Shown here: in pieces, positions 15,794 through 25,086 of the stretch
Layout: the number at the start of each line of letters is the position of its first letter
Numbering within the stretch: position 1 is the stretch's first letter
NCBI RefSeq assembly: GCF_000341085.1
Contig: NZ_ANBA01000011.1
Coordinates: 388,298 to 452,297, forward strand
Direction: 5' to 3'
Length of the DNA: 64,000 bases
Source of the DNA: Nocardiopsis ganjiahuensis DSM 45031
Lineage (GTDB): Bacteria > Actinomycetota > Actinomycetes > Streptosporangiales > Streptosporangiaceae
The notes under the pieces: model-generated
Database searches by the model: none
What the model was told of the DNA's origin: nothing
What the model saw: the letters and a program-made list of their open reading frames with translations, nothing else
Translations under genes and position numbers: made by a program

Positions 15794-17071
15794 TTGCGCG
15801 TCGTACTCGCCTCGTACACGGAGAAGACCCATTTCATCGGCATGGTGGCCCTGGCGTGGGCGCTGCGCGCGGCCGGGCACGAGGTCCGCGTCGCCACCCA
15901 GCCCGCGCTCTCGGGGTTCGCCTCCGAAGCGGGCCTGGCCTCGGTTCCGGTGGGCCGCGACCACCGGCTCCGCAGCGGTTTCGATCTGGTGGCCGGCTGG
16001 GGCGAGGGTGACGCCCGGGGATTCTTCGACGTGGGCGACTCCTGGCCCGGGGCCCTGCCGTGGGACGAGCTGCGCTGGGGGATGCGCGACACGACGGCGT
16101 GGTGGTGGAAGCCCGTCAACGAACCGATGCTGGAGGACCTGGTGTCCTTCTGCCGCTCGTGGCGACCCGACCTGGTGATCTGGGAGTCGACCACCTTCTC
16201 CGCGGCGATCGCGGCCGAGGCCTGCGGCGCCGCGCACGCGCGGTTCCTGTGGAGCCTGGACCTGTTCGCGGCCATGCGCGAGCAGTACCTCCAACGCGCG
16301 GCCGAGCGCCCCGAGGCCACCCCCGACGACCCCATGCGCGCCTGGCTGGAGGACCGGGCCGCACGCCACGGGGTCGAGTTCTCCGAGACCCTGATCCGCG
16401 GCCAGTTCACCCTGGACTACCTCCCGGCCTCGCTCGGCGTCCCCGCCGAGACCGGGACCCCGAGACTCCCCCTGCGGTACGTGCCCTACAACGGGCGCGC
16501 CGTCATCCCCGACTGGCTGCGCACCCCGCCCGAACGCCCCCGTATCGGGGTCAGTGTGGGGACCAGCACCACCGACTGGTTCGGTGGGCACACCTACTCC
16601 CTGACCGACCTGCTCAAGGGCCTGTCCGAGCTGGACGTGGAGGTGGTCGCCACGCTGCCCGACGAGGAGGCGGCGCGGATCCGCGGCCTTGCCGACAACG
16701 TCCGGCTGGTGGGCTACGCACCGCTGGACATCCTGGCTCCCACCTGCGAACTCATGGTGACCCACGTCGGCCCCGGGACTCTCAGCTCCGGCCTGGTCCA
16801 CGGAGTTCCCCAGCTGCTCGCCCCGGGGCCCCGGCTGGACGCGCCCCTCCTGGCCCGCCGGGTGGAGGAGGCCGGGGCCGGTCTGGTGGTGACGCCGGAG
16901 GAGGCGTGCGGGGAGCGCTTCCGGGAGACGGCCCGCCGGATCCTGGCGGACGGCGGTTTCACTGAAGCTGCGGGCCGCCTGCGCGCGGAGATGGCCGCCA
17001 TGCCGTCCCCGGCGAGCGTCGTGGCCGCACTGCCCGGCCTCCTCGAACAGGGGTTCTCCCGAACGGCGTGA
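15794..17071 (+). CDS. Glycosyltransferase GT3, EryCIII/DesVII-like
   Basis: The 425-aa GT-B enzyme starts at TTG 15794 (GGGGGAGGAAA upstream). It has YTEKTHFIGMVALAWALRAAG with the expected His13, LWSLDLFAAMREQYLQRAAE mid-protein and VTHVGPGTLSSGLVHGVPQL in the donor site, where one Gly of THGGPGT is Val. Residues of the middle section (about 125-250) are nearly identical to GT5, while the C-terminal third differs from both GT1 and GT5. It converges with GT4. The acceptor is unknown. Confidence 0.9.
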   Translation: MRVVLASYTEKTHFIGMVALAWALRAAGHEVRVATQPALSGFASEAGLASVPVGRDHRLRSGFDLVAGWGEGDARGFFDVGDSWPGALPWDELRWGMRDTTAWWWKPVNEPMLEDLVSFCRSWRPDLVIWESTTFSAAIAAEACGAAHARFLWSLDLFAAMREQYLQRAAERPEATPDDPMRAWLEDRAARHGVEFSETLIRGQFTLDYLPASLGVPAETGTPRLPLRYVPYNGRAVIPDWLRTPPERPRIGVSVGTSTTDWFGGHTYSLTDLLKGLSELDVEVVATLPDEEAARIRGLADNVRLVGYAPLDILAPTCELMVTHVGPGTLSSGLVHGVPQLLAPGPRLDAPLLARRVEEAGAGLVVTPEEACGERFRETARRILADGGFTEAAGRLRAEMAAMPSPASVVAALPGLLEQGFSRTA

Positions 17072-17097
17072 GACGCCTGTTCTGACGGGGGCGGGTG

Positions 17098-17113
17098 GTC
17101 CCGCTGGCGGGAC
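17098..17113. promoter_or_regulatory. Near-perfect copy of the 16-bp palindrome
   Basis: GTCCCGCTGGCGGGAC differs from the other copies by one base. It lies between the convergent stops of GT3 and GT4, so a transcription-initiation role is unlikely; it may serve as a terminator stem or be a recombination relic. Confidence 0.4.
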
Positions 17114-17146
17114 AGCACGCGGCTGTGGCCTGTGTTTCTGGTGGGG

Positions 17147-18400
17147 TCAGCGGCGGGCGAGTGCGGTGAGTGTGTCGGCCAGCTGTGCGGGTGTGGGCAG
17201 GTCCGCGATCTCGCGGCCGAGTCCGCGTGCCGCGTGTGCGGGTCCGGGCTCGTTGACCAGGGTGCGGACGGCGGCGCCGACCGTGTCGGGGTCCACCTGC
17301 TCCGGGGGCAGGACGGTGCCCGCCCCCTGCGCCTCCACCAGCCCCGACAGCAGAACGGTGTCGAACATCCGCGCGTGCGGGACCAGGAGCTGGGGCACCC
17401 CGTGGGCAAGGCCGGTGAGCACGGTCCCGGGGCCGCCGTGGGTGACCATGGCGTCGCAGGTGGGGGCGAGGGCGTGCAGGGGCACGTAGTCGACCAGGCG
17501 GACGTTGCCGGGAACGGTGCCGAGCTTGGCCTGCTCGTGCGCGGGCAGCGTCGCGACCACCTCCACGTCCAGCTCGGACAGGCCGCCGAGGACCTCGTCC
17601 AGGGAGATCTCGTGCCCCCCGTACCAGTCCGTGGTGCTGGTGCCCAGACTCAGCCCGACGCGGGGGCGCTGCGGCGGGGTGCGCAGCCAGTCGGGGACGA
17701 CGGCGCGCCCGTTGTAGGGCACGTACCTCATGGGGAGGTAGTCCACACCGGGGGGTGAGGGAACGCGCAGGCAGGCGGGCACCTGTTCGATGGTGGCCTG
17801 GCCCTGGACGAGGGTCTCGGAGAACTCGACCCCGTGGCGGGCGGCCCTGCCGGCCAGCCAATCGGCCAGGGGGTCCTCACGGTCGCTCTCGGGCTGCTCC
17901 GCCCACCGCCGGAGGAAACGCCACCGGGTCCGCGCGAAGACGTCCGCACCCCACAGGTACCGCACGTGGGCGGCCCCGCAGGCCTGGGCGGCGACGGGCG
18001 CGGCGTAGGTGGAGGGTTCCCAGACGACCAGGTCGGGGCGCCAGGACCGGCCCAGGGCGACCAGGTCGTCGAACATCGGGTCGTTCACCATCCGCCACCA
18101 CCACGGCACCGTGAGGCGGTAGCCCCCCAGCAGGTACTCCCAGGTCAGAACCTCCTCACGGTCCTCCGCCATGTCGAACTCGTCGTCACCGCCCATCGCG
18201 TGGTAGCGCCGCATCACCCTGCGCAGGGCGTGGTCCCTGCCGACCGGGGCGAAGGGCAGCCCCGCGTCGGCGACGACCCCTCCCAGGGCGGGCTGACTGG
18301 CCACCAGAACCTCGTGCCCGGCCGCGCGCAGCGCCCACGCCACCGGCACCAGACCCAGGAAGTGGGTCCGCTCCGCCTGCGTCGCGATCAACACCCGCAC
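17147..18400 (-). CDS. Glycosyltransferase GT4, EryCIII/DesVII-like
   Basis: The 417-aa protein starts with GTG 18400 and shares its first 35 residues and last 150 residues with GT1 at near identity (for example LVEAQGAGTVLPPEQVDPDT). The central donor-side segment SLGTSTTDWYGGHEISL resembles GT3 (TSTTDWFGGHTYSL). His13 is present in RTHFLGLVPVAWAL, and THGGPGTVLTGL is intact. The pattern suggests recent duplication of GT1 with replacement of one internal block. It is divergent from the UDP-glucose dehydrogenase operon. Confidence 0.9.
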   Translation of the reverse strand: MRVLIATQAERTHFLGLVPVAWALRAAGHEVLVASQPALGGVVADAGLPFAPVGRDHALRRVMRRYHAMGGDDEFDMAEDREEVLTWEYLLGGYRLTVPWWWRMVNDPMFDDLVALGRSWRPDLVVWEPSTYAAPVAAQACGAAHVRYLWGADVFARTRWRFLRRWAEQPESDREDPLADWLAGRAARHGVEFSETLVQGQATIEQVPACLRVPSPPGVDYLPMRYVPYNGRAVVPDWLRTPPQRPRVGLSLGTSTTDWYGGHEISLDEVLGGLSELDVEVVATLPAHEQAKLGTVPGNVRLVDYVPLHALAPTCDAMVTHGGPGTVLTGLAHGVPQLLVPHARMFDTVLLSGLVEAQGAGTVLPPEQVDPDTVGAAVRTLVNEPGPAHAARGLGREIADLPTPAQLADTLTALARR

Positions 18401-18775
18401 GACCGCCGCCTCCGTCCCCGTGTCTTCGACCGACCGGACGCGGCCGGGTCTGGCGCCGTCCGGTGAACACGACCGCCGAGATGATACAAGCGGCGGCCAT
18501 TACTTCCCAGAGCGGGTTTTTCGCGCCGCTGAAATGCTCCGCTCGCGGAGGCGGCCTGCGTCGTTGGTGAGTAGGGTGTCCGTCCAGTCCCCGCCCGGTG
18601 AGGCTTTACCTGGTGTCGCCCCGTCCCCCGTTGCTGTAGGAAGTGGTTTCGGAGGGGCCGGGGAGAAGTCGGTCAGCCGAACGGGCAGATGCCCGGCTCG
18701 ATGAATGAGCCTTTCCTGCCAGAATTCCCCGGGCTTTTCCCAGCAACGCCGGGTGGCGAGTCGAATGGAGCTCAT
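18401..18775. other. Divergent intergenic region GT4 / UDP-sugar operon
   Basis: 375 bp with no supported gene. It must hold two divergent promoters, but I see no copy of the 16-bp palindrome and no clear hairpin. The TCGAATGGAG just before 18776 is the ribosome site of the dehydrogenase. Confidence 0.4.
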
Positions 18776-20128
18776 ATGCGTTTCCTGTTGGACCGGGAGG
18801 AGATCACCGTCTCGGTCGTCGGCCTGGGATACGTGGGGTCGTGCGTCGCCGCCAGCCTGGCGGGCGACGGCGTGGACGTGGTCGGCGTCGACGTGAACAC
18901 CCGCCTGGTCGAGGAAATCCGGGCGGGTCGCTGCCACCTCAGGGAGCCGGGGCTCCCCGAGGCCCTGGCCCGGGCGCACGGCGCGGGCCGCCTGCGCGTG
19001 ACGACCGACTTCGCCGCGATCTCCGACACCGACGTGGTCGTCGTCGCGGTCGGCACCCCGATCGGGGAGGACGGGGTCCTGGCCGAGTCCCAGGTCCGGA
19101 GCGCGGCCGCCGAGATCGGCCGCTGTCTGCGCCCCGGTCAGCTGGTCATCTTCAAGAGCACGGTCCCACCCGGCACGACGCGCGACCTGGTCGTACCGCT
19201 CCTGGAGGGCGGGGGACTGGTGTGCGGCCGGGACTTCGGAGTGGCGTACTGCCCCGAACGGCTGTCGCAGGGCAGCGCCCTGGCGGAGATCCGGGAGCTT
19301 CCCGTGGTCGTCGGCGGCTGGGACGCGCACAGCGGCGCCGCGGCGGAGAGGTTCTGGCGGTCCCGGCTACGGGTGCGGACCGTCGCCTGCTCCTCCATCG
19401 AGGCCGCGGAGACGGTCAAGCTCCTCAACAACTGGTGGATCGACCACAACATCGCCCTGGCCAACGAGCTCGCCCGGTACTGCTCGTCGATCGGCGTGGA
19501 CGCCATGGAGGTCATCGCGGCGACCAACCGGGTGCCGAAGGGCGGCGGGAGCATCAACGTGCTGTCCCCGGGGGTCGGGGTCGGCGGCTCCTGCCTGACG
19601 AAGGACCCGTGGATGCTCTGGCGTTCGGCGCGGGACAGGGGCGTGCACCTGAACACGGTCGTCGCGGCCCGGGAGGCCAACGACGCCATGCCCGCCTATG
19701 TCGCCGGGCTGATCGCCGACGGGGTCGGTGAACTGGGGACCCCGGTGCAGCGCGCCCGGGTGGCCGTCCTGGGGCTGTCCTTCAAGAACAACACGGGGGA
19801 CCTGCGGTCGACACCGACCCTGCCGGTGGTGGCGGCCCTGCGCGACGCCGGGGCGGACGTGGCGGTGTACGACCCCCTGGTGCCCCCGGAGGAGATCTCC
19901 GGGACCTTCGGCCTGGATCCGTCCCCCACCGCGGAGAAGGCGGTGGCCGGGGCCGACTGCCTCGCCGTCCTGGCGTGGCACGACGAGTTCGCCGACCTGG
20001 ACCTGGCCGCGCTGCGCACCCTCACGGCACCGGACTGCCTGTTCCTGGACGGCCGGGCCCATTTCGACAGTCAGACCGTCGAGTCCCTGACGGGGCTCGG
20101 GTTCACCTACCGAGGGATCGGACGATAG
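18776..20128 (+). CDS. UDP-glucose 6-dehydrogenase
   Basis: Oxidises UDP-glucose to UDP-glucuronate with NAD. The 450-aa product has VSVVGLGYVGSCVAASLAG (Rossmann motif), KSTVPPGTTRDLV, YCPERLSQG, and the catalytic Cys in GVGVGGSCLTKDP, then a C-terminal NDP-binding domain with LGLSFKNNTGDLRSTP. ATG 18776 was chosen over an in-frame upstream start because ATGGAG precedes it. The next gene begins 6 bp after the stop and encodes a decarboxylase/epimerase-type enzyme. A CalS8-like start of a UDP-pentose pathway is the likely role; a UDP-ManNAc-type substrate cannot be excluded. Confidence 0.88.
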   Translation: MRFLLDREEITVSVVGLGYVGSCVAASLAGDGVDVVGVDVNTRLVEEIRAGRCHLREPGLPEALARAHGAGRLRVTTDFAAISDTDVVVVAVGTPIGEDGVLAESQVRSAAAEIGRCLRPGQLVIFKSTVPPGTTRDLVVPLLEGGGLVCGRDFGVAYCPERLSQGSALAEIRELPVVVGGWDAHSGAAAERFWRSRLRVRTVACSSIEAAETVKLLNNWWIDHNIALANELARYCSSIGVDAMEVIAATNRVPKGGGSINVLSPGVGVGGSCLTKDPWMLWRSARDRGVHLNTVVAAREANDAMPAYVAGLIADGVGELGTPVQRARVAVLGLSFKNNTGDLRSTPTLPVVAALRDAGADVAVYDPLVPPEEISGTFGLDPSPTAEKAVAGADCLAVLAWHDEFADLDLAALRTLTAPDCLFLDGRAHFDSQTVESLTGLGFTYRGIGR

Positions 20129-20134
20129 ACGTCA

Positions 20135-21120
20135 TGGCACGTGTCGTAGTTACCGGAGGCAACGGCTTCATCGGGAGCCATCTCGTGGACCGCCTCCTGC
20201 GCAGGGGCGACGAGGTCGTCGTCTTCGACTCCCAGGAGCCGCACCCGCAGATCGCCTCCTCCTGGGAGGGCGTCGAGGAGGTCCGGGGCAGCGTCTGCTC
20301 CCCCGACCAGCTGGCCGCGGCCATTCGGCCGGGGGTGGACGTGGTCTACCACCTGGCCGCGGTCGTGGGGGTGGACCGCTACCTGGCGTCGCCCCTGGAC
20401 GTCATCGACGTGAACTTCACCGGGACGCGCAACGTCCTCGACCTGGCGGAACGAACCGGCGCCAAAGTGGTCCTGGCCAGCACCAGCGAGCTGTTCGGCA
20501 AGAACCCGGCCGTCCCGTGGAAAGAGGACGCCGACCGCATCCTGGGCACGACCGAGGCGGACCGCTGGAGCTACTCCTCCAGCAAGGCGCTGGCGGAGCA
20601 CCTGACGTTCGGCTACATGCGCCAGCGCGGCCTCAACGCCTCCATCATCCGCTACTTCAACGTCTACGGGCCGCGCCAGCGCGTGTCCTTCCTGGTCAGC
20701 CGGAGCGTGGTACGTGCTCTGCGGGGCGAGGCACCCGTCGTCTACGACCAGGGAAGGCAGACCCGGTGCTTCACCTACATCGACGACGCCATCGACGCGA
20801 CGATCGAGGTCGGCACGCGCTCCGAGGCCGACGGTGAGTGCTTCAACGTCGGGAGTTCGGACGAGGTCGCCATCCGGGACGTCGTCGACCTGATCGTGGA
20901 GCTCGTGGGCGGCGGGGTCGGGTCCACGTCGATCGACACCCAGGACGAGTTCGGCGCCTCCTACCAGGACCTCGACCGACGGGTTCCGGACACCGGGAAG
21001 GTCTTCGCCCAGCTCGGGTGGAAGAGCAGCACCTCCCTGCGCGAAGGGCTCGAACGGACCATCAGGTGGGCGCGCGAGAACCCCTGGTGGCTCGAACAGC
21101 CGGAGCCGAACGCCGGATGA
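20135..21120 (+). CDS. UDP-glucuronate decarboxylase-like NAD-dependent epimerase/dehydratase
   Basis: A 328-aa extended SDR protein: VVVTGGNGFIGSHLVDRLL (NAD site), STSELFGKNPAVPWKEDADR, YSSSKALAEH (Tyr-x3-Lys), and IIRYFNVYGPRQRVSFLVS. The SELFGKNP...VPW block with DRWSYSSSK resembles actinobacterial UDP-glucuronate decarboxylases that yield UDP-xylose or its 4-keto form (CalS9 in calicheamicin). Direct linkage (6 bp) to UDP-glucose dehydrogenase supports a UDP-pentose product. A UDP-glucuronate 4-epimerase is the main alternative. Confidence 0.75.
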
Positions 21121-21204
21121 GGCGGCCACCGGCGGTTCCACCCGCCCTCCCCGGGCCGCCGACCCGGCGGCCCGTCCCCCGACATCGACATCCAGGAGTT
21201 TGGG

Positions 21205-22431
21205 TTGGTCCCCACCGCGACGTGCCGTGTCTGTGCAGGAACGGTCACCGAGTTCATGGACTTCGGACGCCAACCGCTGTCCGACGCCTTCCGAGACCCC
21301 GCCGACACGAGTGAGGAGTTCTTCTACCGGCTCGCGGTCGGCGCCTGCGCGGACTGCGAGATGGTGCAGATGATGGAGGAGGTACCCCGGGAACGCATGT
21401 TCCACGAGGGCTACCCGTACTACTCCTCCGGATCCAGCGTCATGCGCGACCACTTCCGGTCGACGGCGCAGAAGCTGCTGGCCGAGCACGCGGCCGGGGA
21501 CGACCCCTTCGTCGTCGAACTCGGGTGCAACGACGGCGTCATGCTGGAGACCGTGGCCCGCGCCGGCGTGCGCCACCTCGGAATGGAGCCCTCCACGGGC
21601 GTCTCCGAGGTCGCCAGGGACAAGGGCGTGCGTGTGCGCAACGCGTTCTTCGAGAAGGCGACGGCACTGCGCATCCGGGAGGAGGACGGCCCCGCGGACG
21701 TCGTGTACGCGGCCAACACCTTCTGCCACATCCCCTACGTCGACTCCGTACTGGAGGGGATCACGGCTCTGCTGGCGCCCGGCGGGGTGTTCGTCTTCGA
21801 GGACCCCTACTTCGGCGACGTCTCCGAGAAGGCGTCCTTCGACCAGTTCTACGACGAGCACTTCTTCCTGTTCACCGCCACCTCGGTACGGAACATGGCC
21901 CGGCGGTTCGGCCTGGAGCTCGTCGACGTCGAGCGGCTGCCCACCCACGGGGGCGAGCTCCGCTACACCCTGGCCAGGGAGGGCAGTCGTACGCCCGCCC
22001 CGGCGGTGGGGGCCCTGCTGGCGGAGGAGGACAAGCGCGCACTGACCTCACCGGAGGTGCTGTCGTCCTTCACCCGGCGGGTCGGGGAGAACCGCGAGCG
22101 GTTGGTGGAGGAGCTGCGGTCCCTCCGCGACCAGGGCAGGCGCGTCGTGGGCTACGGAGCCACGGCCAAGAGCGCTACCGTGCTCAACTTCTGCGGGATC
22201 GGCCCCGACCTCCTCGAGTTCATCTGCGACACCACCCCGGCCAAGCAGGGGCGCCTCACGCCGGGCTCCCACGTGATGGTGCGCGACCACGGGGCGTTCA
22301 CCGACTCCTACCCCGACTACGCGCTCCTCCTGGCCTGGAACCACGCCGAGGAGATCATGGCCAAGGAGACGGGTTTCCGGGACGCCGGGGGGCGCTGGCT
22401 CCGCTACGTGCCGGACGTCAGGACGACCTGA
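21205..22431 (+). CDS. NDP-hexose C-methyltransferase (TylC3/EvaC-like)
   Basis: The 408-aa protein has the hallmark three-part layout of sugar C-methyltransferases. An N-terminal zinc-binding segment has Cys pairs (TCRVCAG and ACADCEM) around FGRQPLSDAF. A SAM-binding domain shows VVELGCNDGVMLE. A C-terminal domain has VGYGATAKSATVLNF. These enzymes usually methylate C3 of a 4-keto sugar. TTG 21205 follows CAGGAG. With the 2,3-dehydratase and 3-aminotransferase it matches the EvaA/EvaB/EvaC trio for vancosamine-type branched aminosugars. The 3' end overlaps the convergent GT5 by 28 bp. Confidence 0.88.
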   Translation: MVPTATCRVCAGTVTEFMDFGRQPLSDAFRDPADTSEEFFYRLAVGACADCEMVQMMEEVPRERMFHEGYPYYSSGSSVMRDHFRSTAQKLLAEHAAGDDPFVVELGCNDGVMLETVARAGVRHLGMEPSTGVSEVARDKGVRVRNAFFEKATALRIREEDGPADVVYAANTFCHIPYVDSVLEGITALLAPGGVFVFEDPYFGDVSEKASFDQFYDEHFFLFTATSVRNMARRFGLELVDVERLPTHGGELRYTLAREGSRTPAPAVGALLAEEDKRALTSPEVLSSFTRRVGENRERLVEELRSLRDQGRRVVGYGATAKSATVLNFCGIGPDLLEFICDTTPAKQGRLTPGSHVMVRDHGAFTDSYPDYALLLAWNHAEEIMAKETGFRDAGGRWLRYVPDVRTT

Positions 22432-23708
22432 GGCCCGGCGTCCGCGCCCTCACCCGCGCACGCGGCCAACCGTCCGGCCACGTCGGCGGGTGAGGGCATG
22501 GCGGCGATCTCCTCGCGCAGGCGCCGGGCCGACTCCGCGTAGCGGCCCTCCTCCAGGAGCAGGGCCGTACCCGCTCTGACGTCCTCCGGCACGGGCCCGG
22601 CGGGGTCCACGGCCACGCCGGCCCCCTGGGCGGCGAGGAGCGAGGCCACCAGGGGCTCGTCGTACATGTGGTGGGCAACGGTCACCTGCGGCACCCCGTA
22701 CACGAGCCCGGACATGACGGTTCCCGAGCCGCCGTGGGTGATCATGGCGTCGCAGGTGGGTGCGAGGGCGTGCAGGGGCACGTAGTCGACCAGGCGGACG
22801 TTGCCCGGGACGGTGCCCAGCTTGGCCTGCTCGTGTACGGGCAGTGTGGCGACCACTTCCACGTCCAGGTCGGACAGCCCTTCCAGGAGGGCCGTGACGT
22901 CGACGGTGTAGCCGCCCAGCCTCTGGGTGGCCGTGGTGCCCAGGCTCAGTGCGACGCGGGGGCGTTCGGGCGGGGTGCGCAGCCAGTCGGGGACGACGGC
23001 ACGTCCGTTGTAGGGCACGTACCGCAGGGGGAGTCTCGGGGTCCCGGTCTCGGCGGGGACGCCGAGCGAGGCCGGGAGATGGTCCAGGGTGAACTGGCCG
23101 CGGATCAGGGTCTCGGAGAACTCGACCCCGTGGCGGGCGGCCCGGTCCTCCAGCCAGGCGCGCATGGGGTCGTCGGGGGTGGCCTCGGGGCGCTCGGCCG
23201 CACGCTGGAGGTACTGCTCGCGCATGGCCGCGAACAGGTCCAGGCTCCACAGGAACCGCGCGTGCGCGGCACCGCAGGCCTCGGCCGCGATCGCCGCGGA
23301 GAACGTGATGGGCTCCCAGATCACCAGGTCGGGTCGCCACGAGCGGCAGAAGGACACCAGGTCCTCCAGCATCGGATCACTGACGACCTTCCACCACAGA
23401 GGGATCAGGACGTCACGGTATCCGGAGCCCAGTACCTCGAGGGAAGGCCGCTCCGGCTCGGTCACGCGCATCATGTCGAAGTCGGGCCGGGTGTCCTCCG
23501 CCATACGCCGGACCCATGCGATGACCTGAGGAAGCAAATGGTCGGAACCGACGCTCACGAATGGCAGCCCGGTGGCCGCGACGGTGGGGGCGAGTTCGGG
23601 TTGGCTGGCGACGCAGACCTCGTGCCCGGCCGCGCGCAGCGCCCAAGCGAGTGGGGTCATGCCGATGAAGTGAGTTTTTTCTGAGAATGTTGCGAATACG
23701 ATACGCAT
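22404..23708 (-). CDS. Glycosyltransferase GT5, mosaic of GT3-like and GT1-like parts
   Basis: The 434-aa EryCIII-type enzyme starts at ATG 23708 (GAGGATT upstream). Residues about 116-237 are almost the same as GT3 (CRSWRPDLVIWE, AMREQYLQRAAERPEATPDD, GVPAETGTPRLPLRYVPYN). Residues 251-337 are almost the same as GT1 (LGTTATQRLGGYTVDVTALL, LPVHEQAKLGTVPGNVRLVD). The last 95 residues match neither. His13 (EKTHFIGMTP) and ITHGGSGTVMSGL are present. This is best explained by recombination between glycosyltransferase genes in the cluster. Confidence 0.9.
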   Translation of the reverse strand: MRIVFATFSEKTHFIGMTPLAWALRAAGHEVCVASQPELAPTVAATGLPFVSVGSDHLLPQVIAWVRRMAEDTRPDFDMMRVTEPERPSLEVLGSGYRDVLIPLWWKVVSDPMLEDLVSFCRSWRPDLVIWEPITFSAAIAAEACGAAHARFLWSLDLFAAMREQYLQRAAERPEATPDDPMRAWLEDRAARHGVEFSETLIRGQFTLDHLPASLGVPAETGTPRLPLRYVPYNGRAVVPDWLRTPPERPRVALSLGTTATQRLGGYTVDVTALLEGLSDLDVEVVATLPVHEQAKLGTVPGNVRLVDYVPLHALAPTCDAMITHGGSGTVMSGLVYGVPQVTVAHHMYDEPLVASLLAAQGAGVAVDPAGPVPEDVRAGTALLLEEGRYAESARRLREEIAAMPSPADVAGRLAACAGEGADAGPQVVLTSGT

Positions 23709-24190
23709 CGGTAATCCTCGGTCCTCTCTCCGTTTGTTCAGATGTGGTGGGCAAAAATTCTGGGCCGGGGTTCCTATTGGAACGCTACTTCCCTATTAGG
23801 ACGCCGCCGGAGCCATGACCACCATGGACCCGGCTCAGCGCCGACTTCCATGTTTCGGGCTTTCTGCGGCCAACACACACGGTCGGGCTCGATACAGGCC
23901 CTTCTACCTGCGGATTCTCATCGACACACCACTCTGACCTGCGCTTACACGCTGGCGTGAATATGGCGTCACCTAAAGTTAGTAAAAGGCGGAGGGTTGT
24001 CTGACGGGGAGTGTCTCTCCTAGGATGACACCCGCACTGGCCGCCTGTTATCCGGATATACGACCAGTCGGCTTCATTGCCTTCCCCGGATGTTGGTTGG
24101 AGCTTTAACTGGTTTTTCCTAGCGCTGTTTTCACCCAGTGGCCAAAACTCAACAAGTCTCCTGTTCTTGGAGTTCATATGAGGAGATTGG
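23709..24190. promoter_or_regulatory. Divergent region GT5 / lmbU-like gene, with inverted repeat
   Basis: This 482-bp gap is clearly more AT-rich than its surroundings. GTTCCTATTGGAAC (23770-23783) is a perfect inverted repeat with GTTCC/GGAAC arms, followed 5 bp later by a weaker copy (TTCCCTATTAGGA). It is a candidate site for the LmbU-like protein or another regulator. GAGGAGATTGG just before 24191 is the ribosome site of the regulator gene. Confidence 0.4.
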
Positions 24191-24844
24191 ATGTCGCCAG
24201 GAAAGGGTTCGGGCAGTAGGTCTACGATGAAGGCAGGATCTCTGGACACTTCGGAAAATCAACCCGTGGGGAAGAATTTCAGCCGGAAGGCGCCTGCGGG
24301 GAGGGCCACACGGAGGGTCAGCCTCGATCTACCGGACGGCATGGCGATAGGCGACTGGGAGTCCTGGGGGCATCACATCTTCGTCATCTCGGACGCGTCG
24401 GGATGGTGGCTCGGTGACTGGCTCATCTATGGACAGAAGAACTACCCCCAGCGGTACAAGTACGCTATCGAGCGAACATCGCTGGACTACCAGACGCTCC
24501 GCAATTACGCCTGGGTCGCGAGGAAGTTCATCGCCGGCCGCCGTCGGGAGAACCTGAGCTTCCAACACCACGCCGAGGTGTGCGGGCTCCCCGAGAACGA
24601 GCAGGAGTACTGGCTGGCACAGGCCGAGTCCGGACGCTGGTCCAGGAACGAACTGCGGCGGCGCATCAAGCTCCACAACCGTTCCGAGAGCGCCCTCCAG
24701 GAAACCGCGTACGTCCAGGTGGCCATCGATATCGAACGCAAGAAGAAGTGGCAGGCGGCAGCGGAGAACTCGGGCATGAGCCTGCTCGAATGGGCCTCCT
24801 CGACGCTGGACGTGGCCGCCAAGAAGACGATCGAAGTAGGTTGA
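24191..24844 (+). CDS. LmbU-family cluster regulator
   Basis: The 217-aa protein has the LmbU-family core: GWWLGDWLIYGQKNYPQRYK (about 76-95), RTSLDYQTLRNYAWVARKF, LSFQHHAEVCGLP and GRWSRNELRRRIKLHN. LmbU, NovE and related proteins are transcriptional regulators found only in natural-product clusters (lincomycin, aminocoumarins). The first 40 residues are low-complexity and basic. It is the only regulatory gene inside the cluster and so the probable pathway-specific regulator. The palindromes at 2257, 7889 and 29954 are candidate targets. No TTA codon was seen in the first third that I read codon by codon. Confidence 0.9.
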   Translation: MSPGKGSGSRSTMKAGSLDTSENQPVGKNFSRKAPAGRATRRVSLDLPDGMAIGDWESWGHHIFVISDASGWWLGDWLIYGQKNYPQRYKYAIERTSLDYQTLRNYAWVARKFIAGRRRENLSFQHHAEVCGLPENEQEYWLAQAESGRWSRNELRRRIKLHNRSESALQETAYVQVAIDIERKKKWQAAAENSGMSLLEWASSTLDVAAKKTIEVG

Positions 24845-24884
24845 CCAGGGTTCCGCAACCCTTTCACTTCTGCGGTAAGCATTC

Positions 24885-24960
24885 ATCCCTCCCCCACAGG
24901 GGGATGTCCTGATCCCTCCCCCACAGAGGGATCGTCCGGTCCCTTCCCCACAAAGGGACC
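24885..24960. repeat. Three tandem hairpin repeats, 27-bp period
   Basis: Three units start at 24885, 24912 and about 24939. The first two are ATCCCTCCCCCACA followed by GGGGGAT or GAGGGAT; the third is GGTCCCTTCCCCACA-AAGGGACC with an extended stem. Each is a self-complementary hairpin with a CCCCACA-type loop. They fill the leader between the regulator gene and the aminotransferase (ATG 25087). Stem changes are compensated: the arms alter together in unit 3. They could be protein-binding sites, tandem attenuators or an mRNA element. Confidence 0.7.
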
Positions 24961-25086
24961 CCGGTGGCTGTCCTCCCAGGTCTTCTCCCGAGAACCCGGA
25001 CAGCCGCCACGGTTGAGCCTTTCCTGTTCATGAGCCCTGCCCCCCGCACCTTTCACCGACGCGGGCCTTGGAAAACGGAGGATCGT

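Noticed and set aside
17098..17113. Palindromes as simple intrinsic terminators
   Set aside because: They have no loop or T run, and two exact copies lie in divergent promoter intervals. The copy at 17098 alone could still act as a terminator.
24885..24960. Mini CRISPR array
   Set aside because: Only three units, about 6-bp gaps, and each unit is itself a hairpin; no cas genes in the window.
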